Positions 63,355-64,000 of a stretch of DNA of 64,000 nucleotides are shown here, piece after piece. Origin of the DNA: JBEKIK01 sp963845975 (GTDB lineage Bacteria; Planctomycetota; Planctomycetia; Pirellulales; Thermoguttaceae); NCBI GenBank assembly GCA_963845975.1, contig CAWJUD010000002.1:1364001-1428000 (forward strand), in the 5' to 3' direction. Both the position numbers and the translations under genes were made by a program. Numbering within the stretch: the stretch's first letter is position 1; every line of letters begins with the position of its first letter. The notes under the pieces were generated by a model that worked only from the letters and a program-made list of their open reading frames with translations, had not been told where the DNA came from and did no database searches.

Positions 63355-64000
63355 CTATTTCCCTTGCAGATACTGCACAAAATCCATGATCCACGGATTA
63401 GTCCAGGGATTCCAGGTGGGATAACTGGCCGAGAGGGTGGAAAAGGCCAAAAGCACCAAGGCCAAGGCCCGGGTCCAACGCCGCTTGGAAAGAAGATCCG
63501 CGGCAGGCAACATCGACAACAGCCATAACGGTGCGAGCCAAAACACCCAACGGAAACCGCTCGTCGTCCCTCCATAATTCCGCTCGGTTAGCGGCCGGAA
63601 CAAATAAAACACTATGCAAATCAGCGATACGCCGCCGATGAGCAAGGCCCAGTGACGCAGCCGTCGGTCCTGGCCCGGCCAAAGACTGATGATAATTCCT
63701 GCCACAGTCAATAGCCAAATCGGCGTAAGTGAAAATATCCCGTGATGTCCAACAAGAACGTGCAATGCATACACTGCCCGGGACTGCTCGCCCAGGTCGA
63801 TCCCGGAAGGATGGCGCCAGTAACTTTCGATTTCCTTCCCATTGCGCTGGAAAGTGTAATCGTACCAGTTGTCGCCCGGGCTGCGATGCATGTATGGAAT
63901 TGTGAGCGATCCATGCGCGATCCAATTGGTCGCAAAAAAGGCGGCGGCTACAACCGCTGCGGCCGGAATATAGGCCAACAACGTCCGCCGCGGGGCTTTC
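63355..64000 (-). CDS. multi-pass membrane protein, C-terminal part
   Basis: The C-terminal part of a membrane protein that extends past the window end (the frame is open to 64000). About five membrane segments are seen, with outer loops such as MHRSPGDNWYDYTFQRNGKE and RNYGGTTSGFRWVFWLAPLW. The pattern recalls membrane glycosyltransferases of the GT39/DUF2029 kind, but no catalytic motif falls within this part. The stop is at 63355. Confidence 0.65.
   Translation of the reverse strand, partial: KAPRRTLLAYIPAAAVVAAAFFATNWIAHGSLTIPYMHRSPGDNWYDYTFQRNGKEIESYWRHPSGIDLGEQSRAVYALHVLVGHHGIFSLTPIWLLTVAGIIISLWPGQDRRLRHWALLIGGVSLICIVFYLFRPLTERNYGGTTSGFRWVFWLAPLWLLSMLPAADLLSKRRWTRALALVLLAFSTLSASYPTWNPWTNPWIMDFVQYLQGK

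Noticed and set aside
1..64000. CRISPR array
   Set aside because: The repeats seen are palindromic and dispersed; none forms regular direct repeats with unique spacers, and no cas gene is present.

Overview
The window looks like a chromosomal segment from an uncultured member of the Planctomycetota or a close relative. This is inferred from gene content: a PEP-CTERM exported protein, a Tat-exported Gfo/Idh/MocA oxidoreductase, PQQ-like and NHL beta-propellers, a stand-alone Ser/Thr kinase with a zinc-ribbon tail, an LptF/LptG permease (so an LPS outer membrane) and many family-specific hypotheticals. No rRNA gene, phage block or CRISPR array is visible. One tRNA-Met(CAU) is present.

Layout. 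1-19 kb is mixed housekeeping and signalling: the 3' end of trpS, a hybrid histidine kinase, a DUF900 hydrolase, a SufR-like repressor, a methyltransferase, an MBL-fold hydrolase, a TadG/VWA protein, an LptF/G permease and a glycosyltransferase. An IS element at 8.1-9.1 kb sits inside a palindromic repeat, with 22-bp inverted ends and a 5-bp target duplication. 19.5-24.3 kb holds three co-directional genes broken by frameshifts: a Tat Gfo/Idh oxidoreductase, a HEAT-repeat protein and a large secreted protein. 24.7-35.9 kb is a redox cluster: propeller proteins, a small Cys-rich membrane protein, a Tat-exported polyferredoxin, a NosR/NapH-like membrane polyferredoxin, a NuoE-NuoF fusion and a GltD-like iron-sulfur flavoprotein. 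I read it as a possible route from NADH to the cell envelope. 36-42 kb carries an M28 peptidase with a large N-terminal extension, a tandem-domain protein and an O6-alkylguanine methyltransferase.

42.3-54.5 kb is the most unusual stretch: a dense, almost entirely minus-strand stress and envelope island. It holds bacterioferritin, CsbD, DUF883, DUF1328, DUF3309 and DUF2294 proteins, small membrane proteins, small lipoproteins, an AI-2E permease, a degenerate receiver protein and CsrA. It also contains partial gene duplications (a csbD tail, a lipoprotein head, a csrA tail) and two copies of a structured leader ending in a perfect intrinsic terminator, each upstream of a different gene. I found no known RNA class that matches this leader.

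54.7-64 kb carries an APC permease and an NRAMP transporter that end in stress-sensor-like C-terminal regions, a NUDIX hydrolase, a Phd/RelE-type toxin-antitoxin pair, the Ser/Thr kinase and a truncated multi-pass membrane protein.

Nine genes between about 6 and 43 kb need single-base frame corrections, 14 in total. The clustering fits indel errors in the sequence or recent decay, and these genes are annotated over their full span. Four families of short palindromic or MITE-like repeats are scattered through intergenic DNA, and one copy lies inside a coding region.
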